DNA of 64,000 nt from assembly GCF_004116955.1 (NCBI RefSeq), contig NZ_CP026362.1, forward strand, positions 3,234,501-3,298,500, in the 5' to 3' direction. A program made the translations under genes and the position numbers. Source of the stretch: Bacillus vallismortis (lineage in GTDB: Bacteria > Bacillota > Bacilli > Bacillales > Bacillaceae). Under the pieces are notes generated by a model. That model did no database searches, was not told the DNA's origin, and saw nothing but the letters and a program-made list of their open reading frames with translations. Of the stretch, positions 1-9,557 are shown piece by piece. Positions within the stretch are counted from its first letter, which is position 1, and the number at the start of each line of letters is the position of its first letter.

Positions 1-1477
1 GCTGCGGATCATCCGGAAGCAAAAGTTCATAGCTTCCTTTGATGAGATCAGCGTACTGCTTTCTCAGGCTGATCAGCTTTTTATAATAGGTTAAGATGGA
101 ATCAGGGTCTGCCTGGGCTTCCTCCACATTGATGGACGCAAAGTTCGGGTTGACCTTCAGCCAAGGTGTGCCGTCAGTAAATCCGGCATTTTTGCCGCTG
201 CTCCACTGCATTGGCGTCCGGGCGTGATCCCGGCTTTTGGCTAAAATTGACCTCATCACTTCTTCTTGATCATAGCCTTGTTCAAACACCCGTTTATGAT
301 ACATATTGATCGTTTGGATATCTTTGTAATCCTCAATCCGGGTAAACGGCGCGTTTGTCATCCCGATTTCTTCTCCCTGATAAATATACGGCGTTCCCTT
401 CATGAGATAAAGAACGGTGGCGAGCATTTTCGCGGATGCTTTACGGTATTCCCGATCGTCTCCAAATCTGGACACAATCCGGGGCTGGTCATGGTTGCAC
501 CAATACAAGGTATTCCAGCCTTCATGTTCAAGCTTCTTTTGCCATGTGGTCAAAACCGACTTTAAATCAGAAAGCTCAAGGGGCTTCAGATCCCAATGTT
601 CTTTTCCGGGCTGCTGGTCAAGCTCCATATGCTGAAAGTGAAAAATCATATTCAGCTCATGCTTATCAGTCCCCGTATATTTCAGTCCTTCCTCCGGTGT
701 GACACTGCCAACCTCCCCGACAGACATCACATCGTACCGGGAAAATACTTCATCTGTCATTTCTTTTAAATAGTCATGAATTCGTTCGCCATTTGGCTGG
801 AAAGGCTGCGGCTCTGCCTGCTGATTGAGATAGTCCTCATACGAAGGAAGATATTCTTTCTTCGAAATGAGATGGAGCTGATCAATGCGCAACCCGTCGA
901 CCCCTTTATCAAGCCAAAATCTCATCATGTCAAACACCGCTTGGCGCACCTCGGGATGTTCCCAATTTAAATCAGCTTGTTTGACGGCATTCATGTGGAG
1001 ATAATATTCTCCCGTATGCTCCTCGTATTGCCAGACCGAGCATCCGTAGTCAGACACCCAGTCCGTCGGCGGGCCGTTCTTTATGCCGGGGCGCCAATAG
1101 TAATAGCTGCGGTATTTGCTGTTTTTGTCCAGCTCAGCTTCTTTAAACCAAGGATGCTCCACCGAAGTATGGTTTAACACAAAATCCATCACCAGCTTTA
1201 ATCCGCGCTGGTGCACCTGGTCAAGCAGCTCGTGAAAATCGTCCATCGTTCCATATGAATCCATAATCGTCCTATGGTCCGTCACATCATAGCCGAAATC
1301 AACATTCGGAGAAGGATAAATCGGGCAAATCCAAATCACGTCTGCTCCGAGTTCCTTTATGTAATCAAGGCGGGAAATCAATCCCCGCAAGTCCCCAATT
1401 CCATCTCCATTGCTGTCTTGAAAGCTTCTCGGATAAATTTGATAGACCACCGCATCCTTCCACCAGTCTGTTTTCAT
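1..1477 (-). CDS. ycdG: Alpha-glucosidase, oligo-1,6-glucosidase type (partial, C-terminus off window)
   Basis: Glycoside hydrolase family 13 enzyme expected to hydrolyse isomaltose-type alpha-1,6 or short alpha-glucosides in the cytoplasm. About 492 residues are visible of a family length near 560; the 3' end runs off the left edge. The N-terminus reads MKTDWWKDAVVYQIYPRSF, the usual start of the (beta/alpha)8 barrel. Conserved GH13 regions are visible: DFVLNH near residue 100, DGLRID with the nucleophile Asp near 200, GEVGS with the acid/base Glu near 254 and NHDQPR near 329. Region II continues as QLHLI, unlike the hydrophobic VINFI common in oligo-1,6-glucosidases, so substrate preference may differ. 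The ATG at 1477 has a GGGGGAT ribosome site. It lies 22 bases after ycdF on the same strand, so the two are probably co-transcribed. Confidence 0.9.
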   Translation of the reverse strand, partial: MKTDWWKDAVVYQIYPRSFQDSNGDGIGDLRGLISRLDYIKELGADVIWICPIYPSPNVDFGYDVTDHRTIMDSYGTMDDFHELLDQVHQRGLKLVMDFVLNHTSVEHPWFKEAELDKNSKYRSYYYWRPGIKNGPPTDWVSDYGCSVWQYEEHTGEYYLHMNAVKQADLNWEHPEVRQAVFDMMRFWLDKGVDGLRIDQLHLISKKEYLPSYEDYLNQQAEPQPFQPNGERIHDYLKEMTDEVFSRYDVMSVGEVGSVTPEEGLKYTGTDKHELNMIFHFQHMELDQQPGKEHWDLKPLELSDLKSVLTTWQKKLEHEGWNTLYWCNHDQPRIVSRFGDDREYRKASAKMLATVLYLMKGTPYIYQGEEIGMTNAPFTRIEDYKDIQTINMYHKRVFEQGYDQEEVMRSILAKSRDHARTPMQWSSGKNAGFTDGTPWLKVNPNFASINVEEAQADPDSILTYYKKLISLRKQYADLIKGSYELLLPDDPQ

Positions 1478-1499
1478 CCCGCAATCCCCCTGTTTTATT

Positions 1500-2276
1500 C
1501 TATTCAAACTGAGACGGATAGAGTGTCATCCCGCCGTCGACGAAGAGTGTGGTGCCCGTTACATAACTCGCTTCCTCAGATACGAGCCAAGCCGCTGCTG
1601 CCGCCACTTCTTCCGGCTTTCCGAAAGCGTTCATCGGAATTTTTTTCAGCTGTTTTTGCCTGTTTTCTTCTTCTTTTGTATCAATATTTGATTCTGTCGC
1701 TATAGTGCCGGGCGCTATCGCGTTGACGCGGATTCCTTTATCCGCATAATTGAGTGCCAGCGTTTCTGTCATCATCTTGATGCCGCCTTTGGATGTGGAA
1801 TACTGAACGTTTACGGGGCGCGGGATCTGCTGGTGAACGCTCGAGATATTCAGTACATTGCCTTTGATGTTGTTTTTCATCATGTGGCTAAGCGCTGCTT
1901 TGGCTCCCAGAAAGGTTCCTGTAACGTTGACATCAATGACTCTTTGCCAATCTTCAAGACTCATCTTATGCGGCATAGCCTCCGTGCCGTTAAAACCCGA
2001 GTTGTTCACCATGACATCGAGCGTGCCGAAATGCTCTAAAGCGGTGTCCATGAGCGCCTGAATCCCTTCTTCTTTTGATACATCCGCCTCAACTGCGACA
2101 GCTTTCCCTCCGTTATCCTTAATGATGTCCACCGTTTCATCGGCACCAGAAGGGTCACTGTGGTAGTTCACAACAACATTCATTTTCTCCAGTCCAAACC
2201 GTTCCGCAATGGCTTTTCCGATGCCTTTTGAAGAACCTGTCACAATCGCTGTTTTTCCGGTTAAATCTTTAAACAT
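1500..2276 (-). CDS. ycdF: Glucose 1-dehydrogenase-like short-chain dehydrogenase
   Basis: Short-chain dehydrogenase/reductase of 258 residues, of the glucose 1-dehydrogenase II type, expected to oxidise glucose or a related sugar with NAD(P). The Rossmann motif TGSSKGIG is at residues 13-20, and the structural motif is NNSG where most members have NNAG. The catalytic Ser is in NISS and the Tyr/Lys pair in YSTSK near residue 160. The C-terminal GGMTLYP is typical of Bacillus glucose dehydrogenases. The start has a strong GGAGGAT site. It is followed by ycdG after 22 bases, suggesting joint release and oxidation of glucose. A terminator belonging to rapJ lies just upstream, so ycdF must have its own promoter. 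Confidence 0.88.
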   Translation of the reverse strand: MFKDLTGKTAIVTGSSKGIGKAIAERFGLEKMNVVVNYHSDPSGADETVDIIKDNGGKAVAVEADVSKEEGIQALMDTALEHFGTLDVMVNNSGFNGTEAMPHKMSLEDWQRVIDVNVTGTFLGAKAALSHMMKNNIKGNVLNISSVHQQIPRPVNVQYSTSKGGIKMMTETLALNYADKGIRVNAIAPGTIATESNIDTKEEENRQKQLKKIPMNAFGKPEEVAAAAAWLVSEEASYVTGTTLFVDGGMTLYPSQFE

Positions 2277-2346
2277 AAACGATATCCTCCCCTGATTTTC
2301 TATTATGTAGTGGAAAATACCCTATTTTTCCGGGTTGAAAACAGCA

Positions 2347-2380
2347 TAAAAAAAGCAGAGAACGGAAATGTTCTCTGCCT
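2347..2380 (-). terminator. rapJ terminator
   Basis: Perfect 9-base stem (GCAGAGAAC with GTTCTCTGC, arms 2355-2363 and 2370-2378) followed on the minus strand by seven T residues. It separates rapJ from the downstream ycdF-ycdG pair. Confidence 0.85.
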
Positions 2381-2383
2381 TTT

Positions 2384-3505
2384 CTATTGAAAACGCTGCT
2401 CAGCAAGCTTCTTTTTAATATCCATCAATCTGCGGTAAAAGAAAGCGGCAGACTCATAACGTTCTTGCTGATTGAAATGTTCCGCTGTATCATGCAGCAG
2501 TTCTTCTGCATCTGCAAGAAGCTGGCGGGATTCCAGCAGGTCAAAGCATTCTTCAAGCACGTTCCGGTCGCCGCTGCCAAGATAGAGCTCATGAATGAGG
2601 CGGAATTTCGTCAAGTACATGTCATCTTCCCATTCAGCAGCGCTCTTGATCCCGCGGTCATACACCTCTGTCGCTTTTCCGTATTTCCCCTGTTTACAAT
2701 AGATATGGGTTAGTGAAAAAACGGCTTGAACAGCCTGCTGAAAGCTATGCTCCTCAAAAATGGCGGCGGCTGTTTTGATATAGCCCTCCGCTTCATTAAA
2801 ATCTCCTAGACTGTACTTACAGTTTCCGACATTATAATGGGCTGCAGCGATCATGTACGCTTCTTCAAGCTGCCTTGCATGATCTAAGGCACTGCACAAG
2901 TGTGTGAGCGCCTTTTCATAATGATAGACATCTGTCAGATTTCCGGCGATGATAAATTCACACTGCACGCGGCGGCGGCCGTACAGCTCATATTTCGTAT
3001 AGATATCAAGCGCCTGACTCGCATAATTCATGGAAAAATACGTTTGTTTGATGTAATAATACACTTCTGCAACCTTAAAAAGAAACTCGGCTTTTTCGAT
3101 TTCATCCTCAACATACTCGAGCTTTTCCTCGGCATGTTTGTAATGGTCAATGGCTATGATAAAATTTTTCTGCTTAAATTCGTACATCCCTCTGAAATAA
3201 TAAAAATAGTATTCCAATAAGCCTGTGAGTTTTTGCTGATTGCTTTCAATTTCGTTCAGCATATCAGAGAACGGAGGCTTGGTGTCGCTGTCTTTCACCG
3301 GCATCAGCTTATCCAGCATGATTCGATGCCGGAATTCCATCAAAGAAAAATATAATAGCAAGTCCTGATTTTCTTCCATGTCTTCTAAATCGTATTCGAT
3401 CTCCTGCTTTAACGCTTCTGCTTGATCTGCTTCAAATGCGCGAATGAGCTTGTACCATTCGTTTAGCTTTACTGCTACTTCCTCAGATGGAATTTTTGCT
3501 CTCAT
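2384..3505 (-). CDS. rapJ: Response regulator aspartate phosphatase RapJ
   Basis: Rap-family protein of 373 residues, the full family length. Rap proteins have an N-terminal three-helix bundle joined to a C-terminal superhelix of tetratricopeptide repeats; helical repeat patterns such as YNVGNCKYSLGDFNEAE are visible from about residue 100 on. In B. subtilis, RapJ dephosphorylates Spo0F~P and so delays sporulation, and it is inhibited by the PhrC pentapeptide made elsewhere. No phr gene overlaps its 3' end here, and a terminator follows directly, which fits an orphan Rap answering to a peptide encoded in trans. The start is preceded by AAGGAGG. Which response regulator it targets in this species cannot be read from the sequence. 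Confidence 0.9.
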   Translation of the reverse strand: MRAKIPSEEVAVKLNEWYKLIRAFEADQAEALKQEIEYDLEDMEENQDLLLYFSLMEFRHRIMLDKLMPVKDSDTKPPFSDMLNEIESNQQKLTGLLEYYFYYFRGMYEFKQKNFIIAIDHYKHAEEKLEYVEDEIEKAEFLFKVAEVYYYIKQTYFSMNYASQALDIYTKYELYGRRRVQCEFIIAGNLTDVYHYEKALTHLCSALDHARQLEEAYMIAAAHYNVGNCKYSLGDFNEAEGYIKTAAAIFEEHSFQQAVQAVFSLTHIYCKQGKYGKATEVYDRGIKSAAEWEDDMYLTKFRLIHELYLGSGDRNVLEECFDLLESRQLLADAEELLHDTAEHFNQQERYESAAFFYRRLMDIKKKLAEQRFQ

Positions 3506-3627
3506 CGGTCTGCCTCCTTCCTCCAGATACTATTTATGTTATATTTTATCATAGCTGTTCTCTTTTAGAGAGAGTCAATCGCTTAAAAGCGAAAACATTC
3601 AGCACATCATGAGAAAGTGAGACCAAT

Positions 3628-4131
3628 ATGAAATTATCCGCAAAAATTTCTGTTATCTTATGTATTCTGTTTCTTCTTGATCTGTGTTTTAGCTATATAC
3701 GAAACGAATGGCATTCTCAAAACGCTCTCCAGGATATGCCTGTCCCTTCGGATCTTCATCCGATTGTGAAACAAAATGCCGAGGCCCTCAAGGCCGCAGC
3801 AGCGAATAAAGGCATTCACATTGTCATTACAGAAGGATTTAGGTCCTTTGAGGAACAAGACGAATTATATAAACAGGGACGCACAAAAAAAGGGAATATT
3901 GTCACCTATGCAAGAGGAGGGGAATCGTATCATAACTATGGTTTAGCTATCGATTTCGCCCTGCGAAAAAAGGATGGCAGCATCATTTGGGATATAGAAT
4001 ATGACGGCAATCAAAACGGTCAATCAGATTGGCTGGAGGTTGTCGAGATTGCCAAAAAGCTCGGTTTTGAGTGGGGCGGGGACTGGAAACGATTCAAAGA
4101 CTATCCCCACTTGCAGATGATTCCTGACTAG
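3628..4131 (+). CDS. cwlK: Peptidoglycan L-alanyl-D-glutamate endopeptidase CwlK
   Basis: Metallopeptidase of the M15 (VanY/D-Ala-D-Ala carboxypeptidase-like) family, 167 residues, which cuts the L-Ala-D-Glu bond of the peptidoglycan stem peptide. Residues 6-24 form a hydrophobic signal or membrane anchor. Zinc ligands are visible in SYHNYGLAIDF (His near 101, Asp near 108) and in the C-terminal HLQM. GFRSFEEQDELY near residue 70 is the conserved family segment. It stands alone on the plus strand between rapJ and ycdC, both on the minus strand. The ribosome site is modest. Confidence 0.9.
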   Translation: MKLSAKISVILCILFLLDLCFSYIRNEWHSQNALQDMPVPSDLHPIVKQNAEALKAAAANKGIHIVITEGFRSFEEQDELYKQGRTKKGNIVTYARGGESYHNYGLAIDFALRKKDGSIIWDIEYDGNQNGQSDWLEVVEIAKKLGFEWGGDWKRFKDYPHLQMIPD

Positions 4132-4137
4132 ACACCC

Positions 4138-5490
4138 TCACAGCCTTTTCTTTTTCCTTATGTTCGCATCAATATAGGAAGGATAAACCGGTTGATATAC
4201 AAGCTTGTAATGCTGCACACTGCCTGCTGTAAAATCAGGCTGCCATACCAGCTTCACATCAAAAGCGGCTAAAAATGTTTCTCTCGCTTCTTGGACTGAC
4301 ACATCCGGCCTGTGATTGATTGTTTGTAATTGTTCAGGATCAATATCCGGCGCCATAAAAGCATCTATCATTCCAGTTTCCGGATTGACAATGATCCGGG
4401 CAGCGCCGAACCTCAGCGGTACTCCTTTATACCAGACAGAGAAATGGTTTCGGACTCTCCCTCTTTCATCAATGAGGACGGGATTCGCTTTGAAAAACTC
4501 AGCCGCTCTAGGATAGAGCGCATACAAAAATTGAAGCGCTGTCCTTCGGCATTCTTCTATTGAGCATTGGCGGGTGGTCCGCTGTTCCATAAAAGAGATC
4601 GCTGCTCTTAATTTCCCTGTTCTTTTATCCGTTTTTATTTTGATTGTGTTTTTATTTCTCGTCTCAAAATAACTCCCTATGCTTAAATCCTTCCGCTCCG
4701 GCGCGTCTCCTTTGCGCCATGTGCTTCCCATTTCTTCCCCAAAGTCCTTTTCACTGACTTTCTGCATATCAGAGGTGAAGCCGAGCATGGTGTATATATC
4801 GATTTCGCCCGTGTTCTGAAGCGGCGGCAGGGGCGCCCCGTTTTCTATTCTCTCATCAGCGATATGCTGGTCGGGAACGATTTCGTCAACATCGGCGGGA
4901 TAGCTGTACCCTGGCAGAATCGGTTCATACAAAAGCCTTGGTGCCTGTTCGCCGTCTATGACATCGTACATCAGCTGCAGGGACATTGTATTTACGTAAT
5001 GCGCCACAACCTTCTCTTTTGCTACAAATTCCTTAGGGACTTTGGCTTTATGCTCTTCTCCATAATATAAAAAATGGACAATCTGTCCGCTTCGTGTCAT
5101 ATCAATCAAAAAACCTGAATTGGGAAGCGGTAGCCCCATTTCCATTTTGGCATATATAAAACGGATGTACTGCCCCCGTTCTTCCTTGCCCTGAAAATGA
5201 AATGTCATAAAGGTGCCGGGATGGTTGGCAGCAGCAAATTGAAGAGCCCTCAGCTTCAGCTCGGCATCCGGGAGCTTTTTGTCCGCCTCGAAGCGAACGG
5301 TTGTTGAAAAGGTGAGCAAAGCGCCGTCATTTCCAAGTTCGATTGTAATATGCTTTTCAGGATCTTCAGGGTCCTTCCAGATGAAGTACGCCTGCCCCTT
5401 TTTCTTTTGGCCGTAATCTTCTATCTCAAGATCATAATGCGGCGGTACATTCCCGATCTCTTGCGCCTTCTTTTTCAGCTGTTTATTCAC
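4138..5490 (-). CDS. ycdC: YcdB/YcdC-repeat protein, function unknown
   Basis: Conserved protein of unknown function, 450 residues from the GTG at 5490. A longer frame runs back to 5634, but that reading would cross a strong terminator hairpin at 5547-5588; the GTG has an AAAGGAT site about 9 bases upstream and lines up exactly with the start of its paralogue ycdB. The protein has no signal peptide or membrane segment. It carries two copies of a unit ending in a PLRFG segment and an AYMAPDIDP-like segment (here PLRFGAARI and AFMAPDIDP). About 40 percent of positions look shared with ycdB by eye, so the pair is a tandem duplication. It is separated from ycdB by the terminator, so it probably has its own promoter. 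Confidence 0.75.
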   Translation of the reverse strand: MNKQLKKKAQEIGNVPPHYDLEIEDYGQKKKGQAYFIWKDPEDPEKHITIELGNDGALLTFSTTVRFEADKKLPDAELKLRALQFAAANHPGTFMTFHFQGKEERGQYIRFIYAKMEMGLPLPNSGFLIDMTRSGQIVHFLYYGEEHKAKVPKEFVAKEKVVAHYVNTMSLQLMYDVIDGEQAPRLLYEPILPGYSYPADVDEIVPDQHIADERIENGAPLPPLQNTGEIDIYTMLGFTSDMQKVSEKDFGEEMGSTWRKGDAPERKDLSIGSYFETRNKNTIKIKTDKRTGKLRAAISFMEQRTTRQCSIEECRRTALQFLYALYPRAAEFFKANPVLIDERGRVRNHFSVWYKGVPLRFGAARIIVNPETGMIDAFMAPDIDPEQLQTINHRPDVSVQEARETFLAAFDVKLVWQPDFTAGSVQHYKLVYQPVYPSYIDANIRKKKRL

Positions 5491-5546
5491 CAATGAAGTC
5501 ATCCTTTCAAAAGAGTCTACGACAAAGAGAATCCTGTTTATTATAT

Positions 5547-5588
5547 AAAAGGACCCTTCTTCATTTAAAGTGAAGAAAGGTCCTTTTC
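5547..5588 (-). terminator. Strong hairpin terminator between ycdB and ycdC
   Basis: Inverted repeat of 17-base arms with one mismatch (5547-5563 and 5571-5587), AAAAGGACC outward ends, 7-base loop. It works as an intrinsic terminator for ycdB and has A/T tails on both sides. Its position inside the longest ycdC frame is the main reason for moving the ycdC start downstream. Confidence 0.8.
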
Positions 5589-5679
5589 TATTATTGTCTT
5601 TATTCTCGAAGATTCTTTCTGTTACTTTCATCACACTTCATCTTCTATATTAGCGGCATTTGTGCGGCTTTTCACAGTT

Positions 5680-7074
5680 TTACCATAAACTCATCACTGG
5701 CTCTCCTGTATGGGCTTCGATAAAACGCGGATACATCGGCTTGTAGACGAGCCGGTAGCTGTTTTCTTCATCATCTCGGTATTCCCTCTCCCAGCCAAGC
5801 TCAACTTTAAAATGCTGCCAGAAGATTGCCTTCGCCTGTTCTGCTGAAATGGCCGGAACCGGTTGAATGGGTTCCAGCTCCTTCGGGTCAATATCCGGCG
5901 CCATATAAGCGGTAATGTGTCCGGTCTGGCGGCTGACGCAGATTCTGGTCTGCCCAAACCGGAGCGGCACTCCATGACAGTGCGCATCAAATGTAAAACC
6001 AGCGACTGCGTTTTCCTCTTCATCCGGTTCGTCGTACCTGATCTTAAAATATTGATCGGCATTCGGAAATAAAGCAAATAGGAAGCGAATCGCGATTTTT
6101 TCGCACTCTGCCTCACTAACGGTATACGGCCCTTTTTCGTCTATAAACGACATGACACCTTCGAGCTTTCCGGTCTCTTTGTTATGGATGGTTTTCAGCA
6201 CTTGATGAAACCGACCTCGAAACCAGCTGTCCATGCTTTTATCCACAGGCTCATATACAGGATCAGCTGGATTCCGCCAAACGGTTCCGATTCTCCCGTC
6301 TCCCAAATCGGCTTCCCGCTCTTTGACAAACTCTTTTTCGATACCGATCATGCTGCCGAGATCAGCCTTTTCGTAAATATCTTCGAATAAAGGAAGGGGA
6401 AAACTTTCACGCTCCCTGTTATCGTCATCAATCGCCCGTTCTTCTAGAACCAAATCCGCGGGTACGGTGATGGCTCTGCATTCAGGCTCATACACCAAAT
6501 GCGGCTGATCGTCTCCGTTTTTGTAGACAGAGCGATGGAGAACCTCAAACAGGAGAGTGACATCTGCACTTTTCTTGAAATAAGCCAGTGCTTCTTTTTC
6601 ATCTGCGACCCGTTCCGGTTTCATTATGTTGCCCGCTTTCCCGTAATACCGAAAGTACACCACCTCCCCTGATAAGGAGACATCAGCCATAAAACCGCTC
6701 ATAGGAAGCGGCATCCCGTCTTCCATTTGAACATATGAAAACCTTACTTTATCATCATATGCCTCATCGTTTTCTTGACGGACGAAAGCATTCGGAGCCT
6801 CCGCATAATGAAAGTTCACGAACTGAATCAAGATATTTTCTATTTGGTCTTCAGACAGCTTCTCATCGCTTTCAAGCTCAACATCTCGAGAAAGTCCTTC
6901 CAGCTGTCCGTCGGGTCCAAGCTCTACGATGATCCCTTTGTTTTCATCCTGCGGATCTATCCAGCAAAAATACGCCCTTTTCTGTTCATCTCCATAGTCT
7001 TCAATTTCCAGTTGATACTGCTGCGGCACACGGCCTATTTCCAGTGCTTTTTGTTTTAATTGCTCTATTTTCAC
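5680..7074 (-). CDS. ycdB: YcdB/YcdC-repeat protein, function unknown
   Basis: Paralogue of ycdC, 464 residues from a GTG at 7074 with an AAAGGGG site nine bases upstream; the first ATG at 7143 lacks such a site. The N-terminus MKIEQLKQKALEIGRVPQQYQ aligns with MNKQLKKKAQEIGNVPPHYD of ycdC. The GVPLRFGQTR and AYMAPDIDPKELEPI segments match the same places in ycdC. The protein is strongly acidic in the middle, has no export signal, and belongs to a family without a known role. It is divergent from lipoprotein gene ycdA across a 345-base gap. Confidence 0.75.
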   Translation of the reverse strand: MKIEQLKQKALEIGRVPQQYQLEIEDYGDEQKRAYFCWIDPQDENKGIIVELGPDGQLEGLSRDVELESDEKLSEDQIENILIQFVNFHYAEAPNAFVRQENDEAYDDKVRFSYVQMEDGMPLPMSGFMADVSLSGEVVYFRYYGKAGNIMKPERVADEKEALAYFKKSADVTLLFEVLHRSVYKNGDDQPHLVYEPECRAITVPADLVLEERAIDDDNRERESFPLPLFEDIYEKADLGSMIGIEKEFVKEREADLGDGRIGTVWRNPADPVYEPVDKSMDSWFRGRFHQVLKTIHNKETGKLEGVMSFIDEKGPYTVSEAECEKIAIRFLFALFPNADQYFKIRYDEPDEEENAVAGFTFDAHCHGVPLRFGQTRICVSRQTGHITAYMAPDIDPKELEPIQPVPAISAEQAKAIFWQHFKVELGWEREYRDDEENSYRLVYKPMYPRFIEAHTGEPVMSLW

Positions 7075-7419
7075 TAAGACAGCCCCTTTCTTCGTTCGAA
7101 TGTCACTCTCTAAATGATCTGAAAGTAATAGTCTAAAATACACAAATTTCTGAGTTTACCAGTTTTACCAGAACATTTTTCACCAAAAACAGGATGATGA
7201 ACCTATTCAATATGAAAGCCAATAATCTTAAAATTAATCACGTTGTAACTTTTTATAGGTCCATTTATGACAAAGAAGGGCGGAGTTTCCAAAAAATCCG
7301 GTGAAAACCGTGAGAAAAGAACTGATTTTTTTGGTTATAAAATGCTATTCCATTCAAAAAGATCCATTTCTCAAAGACAAAAGACTCTCCCGCCCTAAAC
7401 GATTTAAGGAGGAAAAAGA
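7075..7419. other. Divergent intergenic region ycdB/ycdA
   Basis: 345 bases without a gene. It holds a doubled TTTACCAG near 7155-7170 and an AT-rich stretch with a TATAAAAT-like -10 candidate near 7335-7343 for ycdA. I could not assign a matching -35 or a named regulator. Confidence 0.4.
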
Positions 7420-8487
7420 ATGTTTCAGAAAAAAACGTACGCTGTTTTCTTAATTCTTCTGCTGATGTTGTTTACAGCAGCTTGTTCCGGAAGCAAAACA
7501 AGCGCAGAAAAGAAAGAGTCAGAAACAGAAAAAAGCTCAGATATAGCTCAAGTGAAAATTAAAGATGTCTCTTATGCACTGCCGTCTAAATATAATAAGT
7601 CCACTACAGATGACCAGATCGTATTAAAAGTCAATGTCGCTGTGAAAAACACAGGGAAAGAACCACTGAATGTAGACAGCATGGATTTTACTTTGTACCA
7701 AGATGACACCAAGATGTCGGACTCAGATCCCGAAGACTATAACGAAAAGCTGCGTAACAGCACAATTGACGCTGACAAATCCGTTGAAGGGAACCTTTTC
7801 TATATTGTAAATAAAGGAAAGAAATACGAGCTTAATTATATGCCGGAATACTATGGTGATAAAAAACCAAAATCATTTACATTTAAAATTGACGGTAATG
7901 ATAAAAAAGTCTTAGCAACAGCTGATCAACTTCAAGACTCTGCCAAAGCATTATCTGCTTATATAGATGTGCTCATGTACGGTAAAAACAATCCAGAATT
8001 CGAAAAAATCACCGGAGCTAATAAAAACAAAATAGTAAATGAATTTAATCAAAACGCTAAGGATGGCTTTCTGCGAGGTTCAGGCCTGTATAGCAGTGAA
8101 GTTAACAATGCATCGCTTGATGGCATTTTAAACGGCATAAAAGCTGGTTTGAGCAAAAGTGCTTCATTCAAAGCCGAGACTACATCTATCTCAGGAGATG
8201 AAGCTGTTGTGCAAGCAACAGTAAAACCTATTGACGCCTCTACTCTTTCTGATCGTTTAAAAGAAAGGATGGAAGATTTCTACAACAAAAAGGGCCCTGA
8301 TGCCGATGATAATGAAGCATTAAAGTACGCGCTGAAAGTTTATCCAGAAGAATTTCAAAAACTTGGGCCAGCATCAACTGAAGAGAAGATTGAAGTCAAA
8401 ATGAAGAAAAATGACATCGACCAATGGCAGCTTGATATGGACGATTACAGAGCGGCAGATTTAGTCGAAGCTTTCATACAAAAATAA
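7420..8487 (+). CDS. ycdA: Lipoprotein YcdA with DUF4352-type domain
   Basis: Exported lipoprotein of 355 residues. The signal peptide ends in LFTAACSGS, with Cys22 as the likely lipid-modified residue, followed by a Ser/Lys/Glu-rich linker. Residues about 45-150 look like the DUF4352 beta-sandwich found in many Gram-positive lipoproteins (VKNTGKEPLNVDSMDFTLY). Residues about 170-355 form a second domain of the DUF5105 type. In 168 the gene has been linked to swarming, as I recall; nothing in the sequence gives a mechanism. The start has an excellent TAAGGAGG site. A bidirectional terminator follows. Confidence 0.8.
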   Translation: MFQKKTYAVFLILLLMLFTAACSGSKTSAEKKESETEKSSDIAQVKIKDVSYALPSKYNKSTTDDQIVLKVNVAVKNTGKEPLNVDSMDFTLYQDDTKMSDSDPEDYNEKLRNSTIDADKSVEGNLFYIVNKGKKYELNYMPEYYGDKKPKSFTFKIDGNDKKVLATADQLQDSAKALSAYIDVLMYGKNNPEFEKITGANKNKIVNEFNQNAKDGFLRGSGLYSSEVNNASLDGILNGIKAGLSKSASFKAETTSISGDEAVVQATVKPIDASTLSDRLKERMEDFYNKKGPDADDNEALKYALKVYPEEFQKLGPASTEEKIEVKMKKNDIDQWQLDMDDYRAADLVEAFIQK

Positions 8488-8492
8488 ACACC

Positions 8493-8526
8493 AAAGGAAA
8501 TAGCCACCGCGGCTATTTCCTTTTTT
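8493..8526. terminator. Bidirectional terminator ycdA/yccK
   Basis: Arms AAAGGAAATAGCC and GGCTATTTCCTTT around a short loop, T run on each strand. It serves ycdA on the plus strand and overlaps the stop of yccK on the minus strand. Confidence 0.88.
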
Positions 8527-9457
8527 ATGTGAATATCTTGCTGATAAATTCCACTTCATCTTCGGTCAGTTCAATGTTCAAGGTTTTCAAGTTATCTTTC
8601 AACTGCTCCGGACGTTTAGCGCCTGGAATGATGGCGTCTATCGCTGGTCTCGTTAACAGCCACGCCAAGGCGACATGTGTCGTCTCCGCTTGTTTCTCCT
8701 CCGCCACCGCTTTCAGCTTTTCTACTTTTCTAAGATTGTGAATAAACGTTTCCCCCTGAAATTCCGGCTTATCCTTTCTGAAGTCATGAAAGACCGTATC
8801 CTTCGTGAATTTACCTGTCAGCAGTCCGGACGCGAGCGGAAAATAAGGAATAAAGGAAATGCCGTGTTTTTCACAGTATGGAAGAATCCCCTTCTCAGCA
8901 TCACGCTGAATGAGAGAGTATTCTGCCTGGAAGACCTCCAAATAGCCGTCTGCATTAAATTCCTGCAGCTGCTGATCATCGAGGTTCGAAGCGCCGATCG
9001 CTTTGATTTTGCCCTCATCCTTCAACTCCTTCAGCGTGCCTGCCACCTCAGCGAGAGGGGTTTTGCCATCAGGGAAATGAACATAATACAAATCAATGTA
9101 ATCTGTTTTCAGCCGCTTCAGGCTCTTTTCCACTTCGCCGCGCAGAAACTCACGGCTGTTGTCTAATTCAATGCTGCCATCCGCTTCTTTATGGGCCCCT
9201 TTAGTGGCAATGATGAGCTCATTCCGCATGCCGCGTTCCTGCACAACTTTGCCGATTAATTCTTCAGAACGCCCCAATCCGTATATAAAGGCGGTATCGA
9301 TAAAGTTGACGCCGCCATCCAATGCTGTGCGCACCAAATCCTTCCCTGTCTCATCATTCAGATTTGGAAATAGATTATGCCCGCCGACCGCATTCGCGCC
9401 GAATCCGATCCGCTTCACCTGCAGCTTCGTCTTGCCAAGTGTACGTGTTTGATCCAT
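8525..9457 (-). CDS. yccK: Aldo/keto reductase
   Basis: NADP-dependent oxidoreductase of the aldo/keto reductase superfamily, 310 residues, closest to the IolS/YccK group. The (beta/alpha)8 barrel motifs are visible: [19 protein letters not shown] with the catalytic Asp and Tyr near residues 52-60, the catalytic Lys in IATKGAH near 85, and the His in [10 protein letters not shown] near 128. The substrate is not known. The ribosome site AAGGAGA is good. In 168 it follows natAB; here a natB tail still sits directly upstream, beyond a terminator. Confidence 0.88.
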   Translation of the reverse strand: MDQTRTLGKTKLQVKRIGFGANAVGGHNLFPNLNDETGKDLVRTALDGGVNFIDTAFIYGLGRSEELIGKVVQERGMRNELIIATKGAHKEADGSIELDNSREFLRGEVEKSLKRLKTDYIDLYYVHFPDGKTPLAEVAGTLKELKDEGKIKAIGASNLDDQQLQEFNADGYLEVFQAEYSLIQRDAEKGILPYCEKHGISFIPYFPLASGLLTGKFTKDTVFHDFRKDKPEFQGETFIHNLRKVEKLKAVAEEKQAETTHVALAWLLTRPAIDAIIPGAKRPEQLKDNLKTLNIELTEDEVEFISKIFT

Positions 9458-9557
9458 TGTTCCTTCTCCTTTGAAACCAATTTTGATGAAAAATAGGGCA
9501 GGGTCACTTTCTGTATTAGATATCCTTTTTCTATTTTCCTTCTTTTTTCAGGATATA

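Noticed and set aside
5491-5634. N-terminal extension of ycdC to the ATG at 5634
   Set aside because: It would translate a strong terminator hairpin and has no counterpart in ycdB.
5694-6116. 140-residue minus-strand frame overlapping ycdB
   Set aside because: Alternative frame of ycdB; ycdB aligns with ycdC over this stretch and is intact.
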